Shown here piece by piece: positions 1 to 9,192 of a stretch of DNA of 64,000 nucleotides. Under the pieces are notes generated by a model that saw only the letters and a list, made by a program, of their open reading frames with translations, made no database searches and was not told the origin of the DNA. Made by a program: the position numbers and the translations under genes. This stretch comes from Rhodospirillaceae bacterium. Lineage in GTDB: Bacteria > Pseudomonadota > Alphaproteobacteria > MPNO01 > UBA2964. Where the stretch lies: contig PATI01000049.1 in NCBI GenBank assembly GCA_002712335.1, positions 45,975-109,974 of the forward strand. The letters are read 5' to 3'. Within the stretch, counting starts at the first letter, position 1; each line of letters starts with the position of its first letter.

Positions 1-213
1 AGCGAGACCATTAGCGTATACAGAATCATCAACAATACACACCTTACTGACGCCGGATATAGCTGAAGCTTCATTTGCAGCTTCCTGACAATTTTCCCCT
101 GCAATTAACAGATCAAGATCTTTATCCCCTAATTCTAAAGCGGCCGTTACGGTATTGAGTGTTGCTCCTTTAATTTCATGGTTGTCATGTTCCGCGATTA
201 CTAAAACAGTCAT
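1..213 (-). CDS. etfA: Electron transfer flavoprotein alpha subunit, N-terminal part (cut by window edge)
   Basis: Only the first 71 codons are present; the gene continues past the left edge. The product begins [11 protein letters not shown] and has the alternating hydrophobic strands of the ETF alpha N-terminal domain. ETF alpha binds FAD and, with ETF beta, passes electrons from acyl-CoA and other dehydrogenases to ETF-ubiquinone oxidoreductase. The ATG overlaps the etfB stop codon in a TGATG arrangement, so the two genes are translationally coupled. The identification rests on this N-terminus plus the unambiguous etfB partner. Confidence 0.9.
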   Translation of the reverse strand, partial: MTVLVIAEHDNHEIKGATLNTVTAALELGDKDLDLLIAGENCQEAANEASAISGVSKVCIVDDSVYANGLA

Positions 214-962
214 CAGATTACTCCTGCTTCGTTTTTCAATTTATCGACAAGTTCTGCAACATCGATAACCTTACCTCCACCCTTACGAGGTGGTGGTTCA
301 TCTACACGCAAAGTTTTCAGTCTAGGTGTGGCATCGACCTCAAGATCCGCTGGTGAATATTCGTCGATCTGTTTTTTCTTAGCCTTCATAATATTTGGAA
401 GCGATGCATACCGCGGTTCGTTGAGTCGCAAGTCTGTGGTGATAACCACGGGCATAACAAGGTTTACGGTTTCCAGACCTCCGTCAATTTCACGAGTTAT
501 CCGTGCTTTTCCATCATTAATTTCTACTTTGGATGCAAAGGTACCCTGTGCCCAACCCATTAAAGCTGCCAGCATCTGACCAGTTTGGCTACAATCATCA
601 TCAATAGCTTGTTTTCCAAGAATTACGACATCTGGACCTTCTTTTTCACAAATGGCTTTTAGAAGTTTCGCTACTGCTAACGGTTGCAATTCTTCATCAG
701 TTTTAACATGGATTCCGCGATCTGCGCCCATAGCTAAAGCTGTTCGAATTGTTTCTGCACATTTTGCTTCCCCCAAGGATACAGCTATTACCTCGGATGC
801 GGTTCCGGCCTCCTGAAGTCTAATTGCTTCCTCTACAGCAATTTCGTCAAAAGGATTCATAGACATTTTAACATTGGTTAATTCAACACCGCTATTGTCT
901 CCTTTAACGCGAACTTTAACGTTGTAGTCTATGACCCGCTTTACTGCGACAAGAATTTTCAT
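213..962 (-). CDS. etfB: Electron transfer flavoprotein beta subunit
   Basis: Full-length (249 aa) ETF beta. It begins [20 protein letters not shown], typical of the family. The ETF beta signature region ([17 protein letters not shown], about residues 110-130) is intact; it binds AMP and docks dehydrogenase partners. The C-terminus carries the expected [10 protein letters not shown] stretch. The protein acts in the cytoplasm as a heterodimer with EtfA, in beta-oxidation and amino-acid or choline-type oxidation. It is coupled to etfA downstream, and a HIG1-like membrane protein lies just upstream on the same strand. Confidence 0.97.
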   Translation of the reverse strand: MKILVAVKRVIDYNVKVRVKGDNSGVELTNVKMSMNPFDEIAVEEAIRLQEAGTASEVIAVSLGEAKCAETIRTALAMGADRGIHVKTDEELQPLAVAKLLKAICEKEGPDVVILGKQAIDDDCSQTGQMLAALMGWAQGTFASKVEINDGKARITREIDGGLETVNLVMPVVITTDLRLNEPRYASLPNIMKAKKKQIDEYSPADLEVDATPRLKTLRVDEPPPRKGGGKVIDVAELVDKLKNEAGVI

Positions 963-1088
963 GATAAACTCGGATTTAAAATAACATTTGATTATTCACA
1001 CAACTGTATTCCTAGTACCTATAGATATACGAACAAATACGAGAGGGATCAATACATTCAATAATTCTATAAGTGTCTAAGTTTTTTT

Positions 1089-1286
1089 TTAGTCTCGACC
1101 AATCAAAAATGCTGTTGCGATTAAGGCAATTGCTACCGCTTGGAATAAAATTCGATATCGCATAAGTATATTTGATCGTTTTGCGTTGACCCTTCCAGGT
1201 CGCAACATCCCAAATAATCCTGTGACCAATACCAAAAAGGTAAGGCCAACAGCAAATATCACGAGCCATGGGAATGTTTGTTGCAT
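1089..1286 (-). CDS. HIG1-domain twin-transmembrane protein
   Basis: A 65-aa protein with two predicted membrane helices (about residues 5-26 and 45-62) around a basic loop. The loop and second helix carry NILMRYRILFQ, matching the HIG1 (hypoxia-induced gene 1) family pattern in which NxLMRxRxxxQ precedes the second helix. Mitochondrial HIG1 proteins associate with respiratory complexes III and IV; a bacterial role is not established. It sits 126 bp upstream of etfB on the same strand, suggesting a link to respiratory electron transfer. The start is the ATG giving MQQTFPWL. Confidence 0.8.
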   Translation of the reverse strand: MQQTFPWLVIFAVGLTFLVLVTGLFGMLRPGRVNAKRSNILMRYRILFQAVAIALIATAFLIGRD

Positions 1287-1404
1287 AGTTATTTATATAA
1301 ATAAGGTACATTATTTTAGTTACAAGTCCGAGATCATTATTTAAATTTTCTGAATGTTATAGAACAAAATTTTTAATAATATCTGGTGTCTGAAGCCAAA
1401 GTAT

Positions 1405-2253
1405 ATGAGTTTTCTCGATCGAATTAAAAAGTGTAATAATGTTGACGATCTCTCGAAGTTTATACCCTTTGTTGTAGAGGGAGCCCGTGTTGGTTGGATA
1501 CATCATGAATTTTGCCATGTGTTGAAAAAATTTGATCATATCTTTGAATTTTTTGAAAAAAAAATTTGTCTGTCACCCCAATTATTAACCTATCAGGAGA
1601 GGACCATGGCCATTGATCGTGTGGTCAAATTTCTCGCAGAGGAGGGTTGGATTGCGCAACGCTCAGACGAGCTATATCCTGTTAGTACAGGATATTATGC
1701 AACACCGTTTTTTGAAATGGACCGCAGTGCTATTTCTAGGTTTGGTGTGTCTGCCCATGGAATTCATATCAATGGTTTCGTCAGTTTAAGAAATGAAATT
1801 TTCATGTGGATTGGGCGTCGTGCTGATGATAAATCAACTTACCCGGGCCAACTTGATAATATGGTGGCAGGAGGACAACCGGTGGGACTTAGTTTGCTCG
1901 ATAATATTTTAAAAGAGTGTGCCGAAGAGGCAGCAATTCCTCCCGATTTAGCTCGAAAGGCAAAAGCGGTGGGATCCATTACTTATCAATATGAAGAAAA
2001 TAACTGTTTAAAACCAGATACTATGTTTGTGTTTGACTTGGAATTACCTAGTGACTTTAATCCCATCAACACAGATGGAGAAGTTGCAGAATTTAAGTTA
2101 CTACCTGTTAGTGAGGTAATGTCAATCACAGCTAACACAACGGCATTTAAATTTAATTGTGCGGCGGTAAATATTGATTTTTTTATTCGGCACGGTCTCT
2201 TATTACCCGAAAATCAGGACTATATAGAAATTCAACGTGGATTGCACAAGTGA
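1405..2253 (+). CDS. Nudix hydrolase with N-terminal DUF4743-type domain
   Basis: 282 aa. The N-terminal half (about residues 5-125) resembles DUF4743, found in Nudix proteins related to yeast YJR142W and plant NUDT20/24. The Nudix fold follows, with the box ending KECAEEAAI (REUXEEXGU, Lys for the first Arg) near residue 175, preceded by LDNMVAGGQPVG. Related eukaryotic enzymes act on damaged thiamine diphosphates; the substrate here is unproven. The 3' end overlaps the next gene by 4 bases (GTGA), so this gene, the glycosylase and the esterase form an operon. Confidence 0.88.
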   Translation: MSFLDRIKKCNNVDDLSKFIPFVVEGARVGWIHHEFCHVLKKFDHIFEFFEKKICLSPQLLTYQERTMAIDRVVKFLAEEGWIAQRSDELYPVSTGYYATPFFEMDRSAISRFGVSAHGIHINGFVSLRNEIFMWIGRRADDKSTYPGQLDNMVAGGQPVGLSLLDNILKECAEEAAIPPDLARKAKAVGSITYQYEENNCLKPDTMFVFDLELPSDFNPINTDGEVAEFKLLPVSEVMSITANTTAFKFNCAAVNIDFFIRHGLLLPENQDYIEIQRGLHK

Positions 2254-2900
2254 GTTTAACTTTGACCAAGGGGCGGTTATTAAGAGCCACTTCTAAACTT
2301 TGTAGTCAAGACGCAGATTTAGAAAAAGTTGTAAAAAAATACGGTGTCCCACCACTTTGGAATAGGCCAGAAGGTTTTAGAACATTAATATATTTGATAC
2401 TTGAGCAACAAGTATCACTTGCCTCCGCACGTGCAACCTTTGAAAAGTTAGTGTCCTGGCTAGGGTCCGACCCTACACCAAAGGAAATTTTATTACTTAG
2501 CTTTGAGGAACTGCGCGCTATTGGCTTCTCACGGCAAAAAATTTCTTATAGTCGTTTGTTATCCCAAGCGATTATTGATGGTAACCTTTCTATAAATGAT
2601 TTGGGCAAACTTAGTGATCAGGCAGTAAAGAGTGAACTAATGAAAATTAAGGGGATTGGTCCTTGGACAGCAGATATATATTTAATGGAAGCACTGAGTC
2701 GACCGGATGTTTGGCCAACTGGAGACCTTGCACTAGCTGTAGGAGCAGAAAAAGTTAAGAAACTGGCATCTCGTCCGAATCAAAATGATTTAAATAAATT
2801 GGGGGAGCAGTGGCGTCCCTTCAGGTCTGTCGCAGCTCGTATACTCTGGCATTATTACCTTTGTGAAATTAGGCCGCAACCGGGAGAAAAACCTTCATGA
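2250..2900 (+). CDS. DNA-3-methyladenine glycosylase II-like (HhH-GPD) protein
   Basis: A 216-aa base-excision-repair glycosylase. The helix-hairpin-helix is seen at LMKIKGIGPWTADIYLM (about residues 131-147), followed by the catalytic Asp in PTGDLAL (about residue 159), the HhH-GPD signature of AlkA-type enzymes that excise alkylated purines. The early LIYLILEQQVSLASA motif is also typical. It is shorter than E. coli AlkA because the extra N-terminal domain is absent, as in many bacterial homologues. The start is a GTG overlapping the Nudix stop; the 3' end overlaps the esterase start by 4 bases. Confidence 0.9.
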   Translation: MSLTLTKGRLLRATSKLCSQDADLEKVVKKYGVPPLWNRPEGFRTLIYLILEQQVSLASARATFEKLVSWLGSDPTPKEILLLSFEELRAIGFSRQKISYSRLLSQAIIDGNLSINDLGKLSDQAVKSELMKIKGIGPWTADIYLMEALSRPDVWPTGDLALAVGAEKVKKLASRPNQNDLNKLGEQWRPFRSVAARILWHYYLCEIRPQPGEKPS

Positions 2901-3565
2901 CTGATTTACCAAAACTTTCAGGTCCTAATGTTGAACCAAATTCCGGTTACACTAAAAATCTTGTCATTTTACTGCATGGGTATGGTGCCAACGGTGATGA
3001 TCTGATTGGACTAGCTAATCCTTTATCAGAATTTTTACCAGATACCGCCTTTATATCACCCAACGCCCCTTACCCTTGCGCACAAAACCCGTTTGGCGGA
3101 TTGCAGTGGTTTGATGTTTGGGAAGGGGATAGTCGAGACCGTCTAACTCAAATAGAATTAGCTTCTGCTACGATAGATGAGTTTATTGATGTCGAGTTAG
3201 AAAAGCGCAGTTTACTTGACAAAAATTTTGCGTTGCTTGGATTTTCACAAGGGACAATGCTATCTTTACATGTTGGGGTCCGCCGCTCTAAATGTCCAGC
3301 GGGTATTCTAGGTTATTCGGGTAGACTTGAAGCACCAGAAAAGCTTTCCACTGATTTAATTGTGCGCCCCCAAGTAATGTTAATCCATGGAGAGGAAGAC
3401 CCCTTATTGTCTATAGACCTAATGCAAGCTGCTGCTTCTGAGCTTAGAGAAAATGGAGTAAAAGTTGATACCCATTCGAGACCTGGGCTTGCCCATGGAA
3501 TTGATCAAGAAGGAATAATATTAGGTGCGGAGTTCTTGGCACGCATATTCGAAATCAATAATTAA
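2897..3565 (+). CDS. Phospholipase/carboxylesterase family alpha/beta hydrolase
   Basis: A 222-aa cytoplasmic serine hydrolase of the acyl-protein thioesterase/carboxylesterase family (Abhydrolase_2). The oxyanion region is LLHGYGANGDD (about residues 25-35). The nucleophile elbow is GFSQG (about residue 115). The acid is the Asp of GEEDPLL and the His is in GLAHGID near residue 200. No signal peptide. It is translationally coupled to the glycosylase upstream through an ATGA overlap. The true substrate, a lipid ester or an acylated protein, cannot be told from sequence. Confidence 0.92.
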   Translation: MTDLPKLSGPNVEPNSGYTKNLVILLHGYGANGDDLIGLANPLSEFLPDTAFISPNAPYPCAQNPFGGLQWFDVWEGDSRDRLTQIELASATIDEFIDVELEKRSLLDKNFALLGFSQGTMLSLHVGVRRSKCPAGILGYSGRLEAPEKLSTDLIVRPQVMLIHGEEDPLLSIDLMQAAASELRENGVKVDTHSRPGLAHGIDQEGIILGAEFLARIFEINN

Positions 3566-3573
3566 TTTCCCAT

Positions 3574-4056
3574 TTAGTTCTTAAGCCTTGACCTTCTTAG
3601 CTCTGGATCCCAATGACCCTTGCCTTCGAGGTCACCCATATTGAAAATCCAGTTATAGCCATCGACAGGATTACTTAAAATTTCCCAACAATTACCGTCC
3701 CGATCCCAAAAGTGAAAACTGTAAGTGCCGTGTTGTTCCAATGGCTTTGAAATATTATATAAACCCCATTTTTTTGCACCATCGAGGACGGATTTATGAG
3801 ATTTATCAACTTCTAAATCATTCTCGACATCAATTCCGTTATGATTGAGGCGGGGCATTTCCTGCATATTTTTATCTTGGACCACTGCATAAATATGATT
3901 ACCGCCAAGCCTTATCATCAGAGAAATCTTGCTGGTTTGTATAACGTCAATACCGAGAAATTTCTCATAAAATTTTCGTGTAGCGGTTAGATCCTTTGAG
4001 CCCAGAGTGCCATGCGATAAAAATTTCGAATTTATAACAGATAATTTTTTATCCAT
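3574..4056 (-). CDS. VOC family (glyoxalase/dioxygenase fold) protein
   Basis: 160 aa with a vicinal-oxygen-chelate domain over almost the whole length. The first strand holds HGTLGSKDLTATRKFYEKFLG, with the first metal-ligand His. The last strand holds FHFWDRDGNCWEIL, with the usual C-terminal Glu ligand. Members include glyoxalases, extradiol dioxygenases and resistance proteins; the reaction cannot be assigned. The gene stands alone, converging on the esterase with only 8 bases between stops. Confidence 0.85.
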   Translation of the reverse strand: MDKKLSVINSKFLSHGTLGSKDLTATRKFYEKFLGIDVIQTSKISLMIRLGGNHIYAVVQDKNMQEMPRLNHNGIDVENDLEVDKSHKSVLDGAKKWGLYNISKPLEQHGTYSFHFWDRDGNCWEILSNPVDGYNWIFNMGDLEGKGHWDPELRRSRLKN

Positions 4057-4254
4057 TTGGACCTTCCTTTCGAATACATCGTGCAGGGCTAGGAATTAAA
4101 TGCTTAAAGAAGATATGGGTCAAACCTATTATAATGGGATGGCGTTGTATGGCCGTTAATTACCTTGTATCATTTTCTATATAAAAATGAACAAATGAGA
4201 AGAGTTACAACTGTTTGTTTGTTATAGAGAAAAATAATACTAGGTTAAAATATT

Positions 4255-4815
4255 TTGGCTTCAATTAATGACTCACCTGCTCTGGTTCTTAATGCCGATT
4301 TCCGGCCTTTGAGTTATTTCCCATTATCGCTATGGAGATGGCAGGATGCTGTAAAAGCGGTCTTTCTCAATCGGGTAAATATTGTTGCTGAATACGATGT
4401 CTTTGCACGTTCGCCATCTTTTACAATGAAATTGCCCAGTGTTATTGCTCTCAAGGAATACATACCCCTGTCCAGACAGCCGGCATTCACAAGGTTTAAC
4501 GTATTTCTCAGGGATCGCTTTGATTGCCAGTATTGTGGAGAATGGTTTCCAGTCCACGAGTTAACTTTTGATCATGTTGTACCCCGTTCTAAGGGAGGTA
4601 AGACAAATTGGGATAATGTTGTAACAGCTTGTTCAGTTTGTAACCTAAGGAAGGCCAATAAAAGTGTGAAAGAAAGCGAAATGTATCCACAAAATATGCC
4701 CAAACAACCATCCACTTGGCAATTACAAGAAAACGGACGGGCTTTTCCGCCTAATTACCTTCATGAAAGTTGGCATGATTTTCTTTACTGGGACTCTGAA
4801 TTACAGGAGGAGTAA
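4255..4815 (+). CDS. HNH endonuclease family protein
   Basis: 186 aa. The N-terminal part (ALVLNADFRPLSYFPLSLW) is the conserved region of a widespread alphaproteobacterial HNH protein. The nuclease core has the zinc-binding CQYCG and CSVCNLRKAN pairs around DHVVPRSKGGKTNWDNV, giving Asp-His and Asn of the HNH motif (about residues 92-135). TTG is chosen as start because it yields MASINDSPALVLNADF and no in-frame ATG precedes the conserved block. The family is chromosomal and probably linked to DNA metabolism; there is no sign of a restriction-system partner. Confidence 0.87.
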   Translation: MASINDSPALVLNADFRPLSYFPLSLWRWQDAVKAVFLNRVNIVAEYDVFARSPSFTMKLPSVIALKEYIPLSRQPAFTRFNVFLRDRFDCQYCGEWFPVHELTFDHVVPRSKGGKTNWDNVVTACSVCNLRKANKSVKESEMYPQNMPKQPSTWQLQENGRAFPPNYLHESWHDFLYWDSELQEE

Positions 4816-4833
4816 AGAAGTTATGACTATAAT

Positions 4834-5397
4834 TTACCTTAAATCAACAGGTTTCCCTTTGCTGCGTTTTAACAGGAGGGGTGTTCGACTTTGAATCCTC
4901 CAGCGATACCTTTTTGCGTAACGCGCAACATCGGGGATATTCCACGCTTCATCGAATTGATGGTTGGTCAGCCCTGTATGTTTTAAAAGGTCATTGTGGT
5001 CCAAGGTGTCACTTTCTGAATGACGTATCAACCAGCACAGAGACTCCCAACCGCTGTTACAAAATTTTTCACTCGGGGTACCCTCCACTAACCCTCGTCC
5101 GCTTGGAGCATCAATAATTTCTACTCCATTCCAGAAAGCAATATGATTTCTAATAATGCATGCTTCTTTATAAGGTTTCTTGTACTCCCAAGCGGCTCCA
5201 ATATTGATGTCTTTGCCAACGATAACGTCTAAGTAGCTGGCAAAACCTTTCCAATGGCAAAATGTTTGCTGAAGGCTAGGGTTTGCACGCACTAATTTTG
5301 AATTTACATTCTTTAGGGGAAAATATGCATTACCTTCCACGTGAGCAATTATTTTGCTTTCTGCTAAAATAGTTTTTTTCCATATAGCTGTTGGCAT
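4834..5397 (-). CDS. DUF427 domain-containing protein
   Basis: 187 aa. The first 95 residues match the DUF427 pattern: AIWKKTILAES, VEGNAYFPLKNV, FCHWKGFASYLDV, GAAWEYKKPYKEA and IRNHIAFWNGVEI. The biochemical role of DUF427 proteins is unknown. The C-terminal half is less conserved and appears specific to this subgroup. It lies 49 bp downstream of the molybdenum hydroxylase large subunit on the same strand and may be co-transcribed with module A. Confidence 0.85.
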   Translation of the reverse strand: MPTAIWKKTILAESKIIAHVEGNAYFPLKNVNSKLVRANPSLQQTFCHWKGFASYLDVIVGKDINIGAAWEYKKPYKEACIIRNHIAFWNGVEIIDAPSGRGLVEGTPSEKFCNSGWESLCWLIRHSESDTLDHNDLLKHTGLTNHQFDEAWNIPDVARYAKRYRWRIQSRTPLLLKRSKGKPVDLR

Positions 5398-5446
5398 GAC
5401 GCTTTTTTAACCTGAATTTAACTTAAAAATTTTATGAGCTTTAAAG

Positions 5447-7834
5447 TTATATTTTTCCCAAGGCTTCTAAAATTATTGTTGGTGACATGGGTTGGGATGT
5501 TATTTTTCCCCCGAAAGGGCGGATTGCATCATTTACAGCATTCATCACAACAGCAGGTGCAGCGCCAGTTCCTGATTCTCCAACGCCCTTAGCTCCTAAT
5601 TCGGATACACCGGTATGAGTCTGGATGTGAGAGACATTTATATCTGGCATTTCTCCAGCCATGGGGGTCAAGTAATCGGCAAGTGTAGCATTTTGTAACT
5701 GACCTGCGGAGTCATAAACACATTCCTCGTAAAGAGCACCACCCAGACCTTGAACGCATCCACCGCGTACTTGCTCATCAGCGAGCTGCGGATTAATTAC
5801 CCGACCACAATCCTCTACGACCCAATGATTTAAAAGTTTTATAAATCCCGTATCTATATCAACCTCAACGTAGGCACCCTGTATCCCATTGGTAAAAATA
5901 TAGAGAGCATCACGCAGTCGAAAACGATGTGTTGCGGATAAAACGGGTTGTATATGGTTTGGCAGTTCTGAGACCTGAAAGTGACCTATTCGTCCGATCT
6001 CTGCTAAGGAGATCCGTGATACTGTATCGCCTTTATTCACAATATTTCCATTAACAATATCGAGGGCGTCTATATCTGCCTGAAGTAAAGCGCCGGCAAT
6101 CTCGAGTATCTCTTTTCTAAGGCTTAATGCAGCCTGATAAGTAGCTTCACCCCCTATTGCAGTGGCGCGAGAAGCATAAGTTCCACCCCCATAGGGCACA
6201 GCGTCGGTATCACCCTCTATTACTCGAACAGAATCTATGGGCGTTCCTATTGTTGCAGCAGTGATTTGACCCATCACCGTATCAACACCTTGTCCCTGGT
6301 CAGTAACGCCGACCATGCATAATATACCCCCAGAGGGCTCCAATTTAACGGTGCATGCATCTTGCGTCGCAATGGGGGCTCCACCAGCACCATAGTACCC
6401 TGACGGACCCGGTGCAGTGCCTTTTATGAACGCGGCTATTCCAATACCTCGCTGGATTCCCTTTTTTCTAAAAGCAGCTTGCTCGGTTCGAAGACTATCA
6501 TAATTCATCTCTGCAACGAGAGTCTCAAGGCATTTTTGATGAGATAAATCCTGCATCTCAATTCCCGCTGCGCTAGTACGTGGGTATGAGTCGTCACGCA
6601 TGACGTTAAGACGTCTAAACTCCACGGGATCAATACCACAAGCGTCAGCGGCCTGGTCGACCAAAGACTCTCCTACAGAATTTCCAATAGGGTGTCCTAC
6701 TGCGCGATATTGTGATGTCGGAACTTTGTTCAGATAGACAACTTGTGTTGTCGCACGATAATTCTGATGGGCGTATGGGCCACCGGTGATGTTCAGGATC
6801 TGATTTGCTTCGAAAACGCTGGTTCTAGGATACTGTGAATATGCGCCAGCGCCGGACCGTATATCTATATCCATTGATGTGATGATCCCATCTTTGGTAA
6901 CAGCAATCCGTCCTTTTACCCGGTTTTCCCTCGCATGAATGTCGGTTGCGAAACTCTCTAGACGATCAGCTATAAATTTAACCGGTCTTCCGAGTTTTAT
7001 GGATGCGGCCGTTGTGGATACTTCATCGCCAAAGGTATGGATCTTGAGACCAAAAGAGCCGCCGACATCCGGTGCTACAATTCGAACATTATGTTCGGGG
7101 ACACCCAATGTGCGAGCAAACACTGCCTGAATCATATGAGGGCATTGGCTACTGGTGTGTATGGTTAACCGGTCAGTACCGGGGTCAAATTCTGCTAAAA
7201 GCGCGCGGGGCTCTAAACTTACAGCGGTATGGCGCCCAAACGTAAAACTATCCTCAATAACGATATCGGCTTCGGATGTTGCTTTTTCCACATCCCCAGT
7301 TTCAATAGTTTTTTCAAATGCAAGATTATCCCCTAATTCAGGGTGGATTATTGGTGTCTCTGGGTCGAGTGCAGTTTCCTTGTCAATCACGACTGGTAAT
7401 TCTTCGTAGTGGATAGAAACTAATTCGCACGCGTCTTCCGCAACAGCACGGCTGCTCGCAACTACCATGACAATTGGTTCACCTTGCCAACATACCCTGT
7501 CAACCGCCATTGGGTTTTGTGGCGCAGATTTCATACCTTCAAAACAAACGAGAGTACCAACCCAAGGCCCTGTACACATCTCCGAGAGTTCTTCACCCGT
7601 CATCACGAGCGCTACATCAGGGTGTTCCTGTGCGGCCTTAATATCTATCGATAAGATTTTTGCATGCCCGTAGGGGCTCCTTACAAACGCTGCGTGAAGA
7701 GTACGGTGTGGCATAATATCGTCTGTATAGCGCCCTCTACCTGCTACAGCTCGCTTCGCGGCATCGCGTGACAGGGTACGCCCGACGTAACTGTTAGGAC
7801 GGTCTATCAGATTAATTGGGGTTTCCTTACCCAT
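5447..7834 (-). CDS. Molybdenum hydroxylase large (molybdopterin-binding) subunit, module A
   Basis: 795 aa, xanthine dehydrogenase/CO dehydrogenase large-subunit family. The N-terminal a/b-hammerhead domain (about residues 18-130; GRGRYTDDI, AAFVRSPYGHAKI) is followed by the molybdopterin domain with VGGSFGLK (about residue 260) and the base-like Glu in GAKGVGESG (about residue 750). The loop normally AYRCSFR in true CO dehydrogenase reads SQYRAVGHP (about residue 375), so this is not CoxL of form I. It should hydroxylate a carbon using water, passing electrons through the two upstream subunits. The substrate is unknown; the UbiD gene across the shared promoter suggests an aromatic or heteroaromatic acid. 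Confidence 0.92.
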   Translation of the reverse strand: MGKETPINLIDRPNSYVGRTLSRDAAKRAVAGRGRYTDDIMPHRTLHAAFVRSPYGHAKILSIDIKAAQEHPDVALVMTGEELSEMCTGPWVGTLVCFEGMKSAPQNPMAVDRVCWQGEPIVMVVASSRAVAEDACELVSIHYEELPVVIDKETALDPETPIIHPELGDNLAFEKTIETGDVEKATSEADIVIEDSFTFGRHTAVSLEPRALLAEFDPGTDRLTIHTSSQCPHMIQAVFARTLGVPEHNVRIVAPDVGGSFGLKIHTFGDEVSTTAASIKLGRPVKFIADRLESFATDIHARENRVKGRIAVTKDGIITSMDIDIRSGAGAYSQYPRTSVFEANQILNITGGPYAHQNYRATTQVVYLNKVPTSQYRAVGHPIGNSVGESLVDQAADACGIDPVEFRRLNVMRDDSYPRTSAAGIEMQDLSHQKCLETLVAEMNYDSLRTEQAAFRKKGIQRGIGIAAFIKGTAPGPSGYYGAGGAPIATQDACTVKLEPSGGILCMVGVTDQGQGVDTVMGQITAATIGTPIDSVRVIEGDTDAVPYGGGTYASRATAIGGEATYQAALSLRKEILEIAGALLQADIDALDIVNGNIVNKGDTVSRISLAEIGRIGHFQVSELPNHIQPVLSATHRFRLRDALYIFTNGIQGAYVEVDIDTGFIKLLNHWVVEDCGRVINPQLADEQVRGGCVQGLGGALYEECVYDSAGQLQNATLADYLTPMAGEMPDINVSHIQTHTGVSELGAKGVGESGTGAAPAVVMNAVNDAIRPFGGKITSQPMSPTIILEALGKI

Positions 7835-7837
7835 TAC

Positions 7838-8323
7838 TTACCGTCCCTTCAAGCGGTTGTTGATGGTTGTTTCAACAGCATCAATTATAGCGTGATATCC
7901 TGTACAACGGCAAAAATTGCCCGATAAATGATTTCGAATATCGTCTCTGTTTATGGGTTTAGTGGTACGCAAAAGTTCAGCTGCGGTGACCAACATCCCT
8001 GGTGTACAGTAACCGCATTGCATAGCATTTCTTTCTACAAAGTTCTTTTGCAGATCTTCTATCTCTTTAGTTTCTGTAAGCCCTTCTACAGTGACGACAT
8101 CGGCGCCATCGGCCTGAACCGCCAGCATCAAACAGCCGCGTACGACTGCATTATTCACCCGAATGGAGCACGCACCACAAACACCATGTTCACAGCCTAA
8201 ATGAGAACCAGTGAGGCCTAATTCCATTCGAAGAAAATCTACAAGATGTTGGCGAACCGGAACGGTCTTGGTAATTTTTTCGCTATTGACCGTAAGAGTG
8301 ATTTCCATCGTATTTTCACTCAT
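7838..8323 (-). CDS. Molybdenum hydroxylase [2Fe-2S] small subunit, module A
   Basis: 161 aa, the iron-sulfur subunit of a three-part molybdenum hydroxylase. The plant-ferredoxin cluster site is CEHGVCGACS with a further Cys in VRGCLM (about residues 44-65). The second, alpha-helical cluster site has CGYCTPG (about residue 103) and CRCTGYH (about residue 138). All eight ligands are visible. It relays electrons from the molybdenum centre to the FAD subunit. Its start overlaps the FAD-subunit stop, and the large subunit begins 3 bases after its stop. Confidence 0.95.
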   Translation of the reverse strand: MSENTMEITLTVNSEKITKTVPVRQHLVDFLRMELGLTGSHLGCEHGVCGACSIRVNNAVVRGCLMLAVQADGADVVTVEGLTETKEIEDLQKNFVERNAMQCGYCTPGMLVTAAELLRTTKPINRDDIRNHLSGNFCRCTGYHAIIDAVETTINNRLKGR

Positions 8324-9192
8324 TACTGTGTCTCCGCTCGGTCTAGGGCAGTTCTGAGAACTCTTCCTGTGAGTACATTTTGTAAATGTAGTTTCATGGC
8401 TGAACTACCTTGTAGGTTCTCCATTGGGTTCAAGTCGTCGTTTAAGGATTCAGTTACAGTTTTGCAACAATCTTCTGACCATGTTCTTCCAATCATTGAG
8501 GCTATAGTTTTTTTTGCAAGAGTGGGTTTATCTTCACTGCCAAAATAGACTAATTTTAAATTTTTAAATTTTTTGTCTTTGACCTGTGCAAGACACGCTA
8601 TTCCGGCCATGGCAAAGTCGCCATGCCTTTGAGCTAGTTCCATAAATACTGAAATGTCTTCAGGGCTTTCCACTGGAATAAGAATTTCGACTAATAGCTC
8701 GTTTGATTTTCGTTCGGTCTCATATAGTCCTTTGAAGAAGTCTTCGGCGGTAATCTCTCGTCTGCCTTTCAAGCTTTCAACCACCATAATGGCGCCTAAA
8801 GCAAGGGCGCAGGCCGGCATTTCGGCAGCAGGGTCAGCTAGAGCAATACTACCTCCGATGGTCCCGCGGTTTCGAACTGCAACATGTGCGACATGGGGCA
8901 TTGCTTTACTAATTAGTGATAAATGCTCAGAAATGATGGAGGATTGAGCAACGTCTATGTGACGGGTAAGAGCTCCAATTCTAACGATTTCGTCTTCGAG
9001 GGTAATTCCTTCGAGGTCCTGCAGTCCATTAATATCAATGAGTGTATTGGGCTGTGAAAGGCGCATGTTCAGGGTTGGCATAAGGCTCTGACCCCCTGCA
9101 ATTATACGCCCTTCATCACCTAATTCATCTAATAGTTCTAGCGTTTGTCGTAATGAATTTGCTTTTATATAATTAAATTTGGGCGCCTTCAC
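8323..9192 (-). CDS. Molybdenum hydroxylase FAD-binding medium subunit, module A
   Basis: 289 aa, FAD_binding_5 plus CO_deh_flav_C architecture. The two flavin motifs are present: AGGQSLMPTLNMR (about residue 32) and TIGGSIALADPAAE (about residue 111). First gene of the trio, order medium-small-large, and separated by 164 bp from the divergently transcribed UbiD gene, with which it probably shares a control region. The subunit would reoxidise the enzyme by passing electrons to an acceptor not identified here. Confidence 0.93.
   Translation of the reverse strand: MKAPKFNYIKANSLRQTLELLDELGDEGRIIAGGQSLMPTLNMRLSQPNTLIDINGLQDLEGITLEDEIVRIGALTRHIDVAQSSIISEHLSLISKAMPHVAHVAVRNRGTIGGSIALADPAAEMPACALALGAIMVVESLKGRREITAEDFFKGLYETERKSNELLVEILIPVESPEDISVFMELAQRHGDFAMAGIACLAQVKDKKFKNLKLVYFGSEDKPTLAKKTIASMIGRTWSEDCCKTVTESLNDDLNPMENLQGSSAMKLHLQNVLTGRVLRTALDRAETQ

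Noticed and set aside
1012..1311. 99-codon minus-strand frame overlapping the HIG1-like gene
   Set aside because: It is in another frame from the HIG1-like protein, which carries the family motif; the longer product has no recognisable features.
5447..9192. Module A as an aerobic carbon monoxide dehydrogenase (CoxMSL)
   Set aside because: Subunit order fits, but the large subunit lacks the AYRCSFR copper-site loop of form I CO dehydrogenase, and no coxD/E/F/G maturation genes are adjacent.
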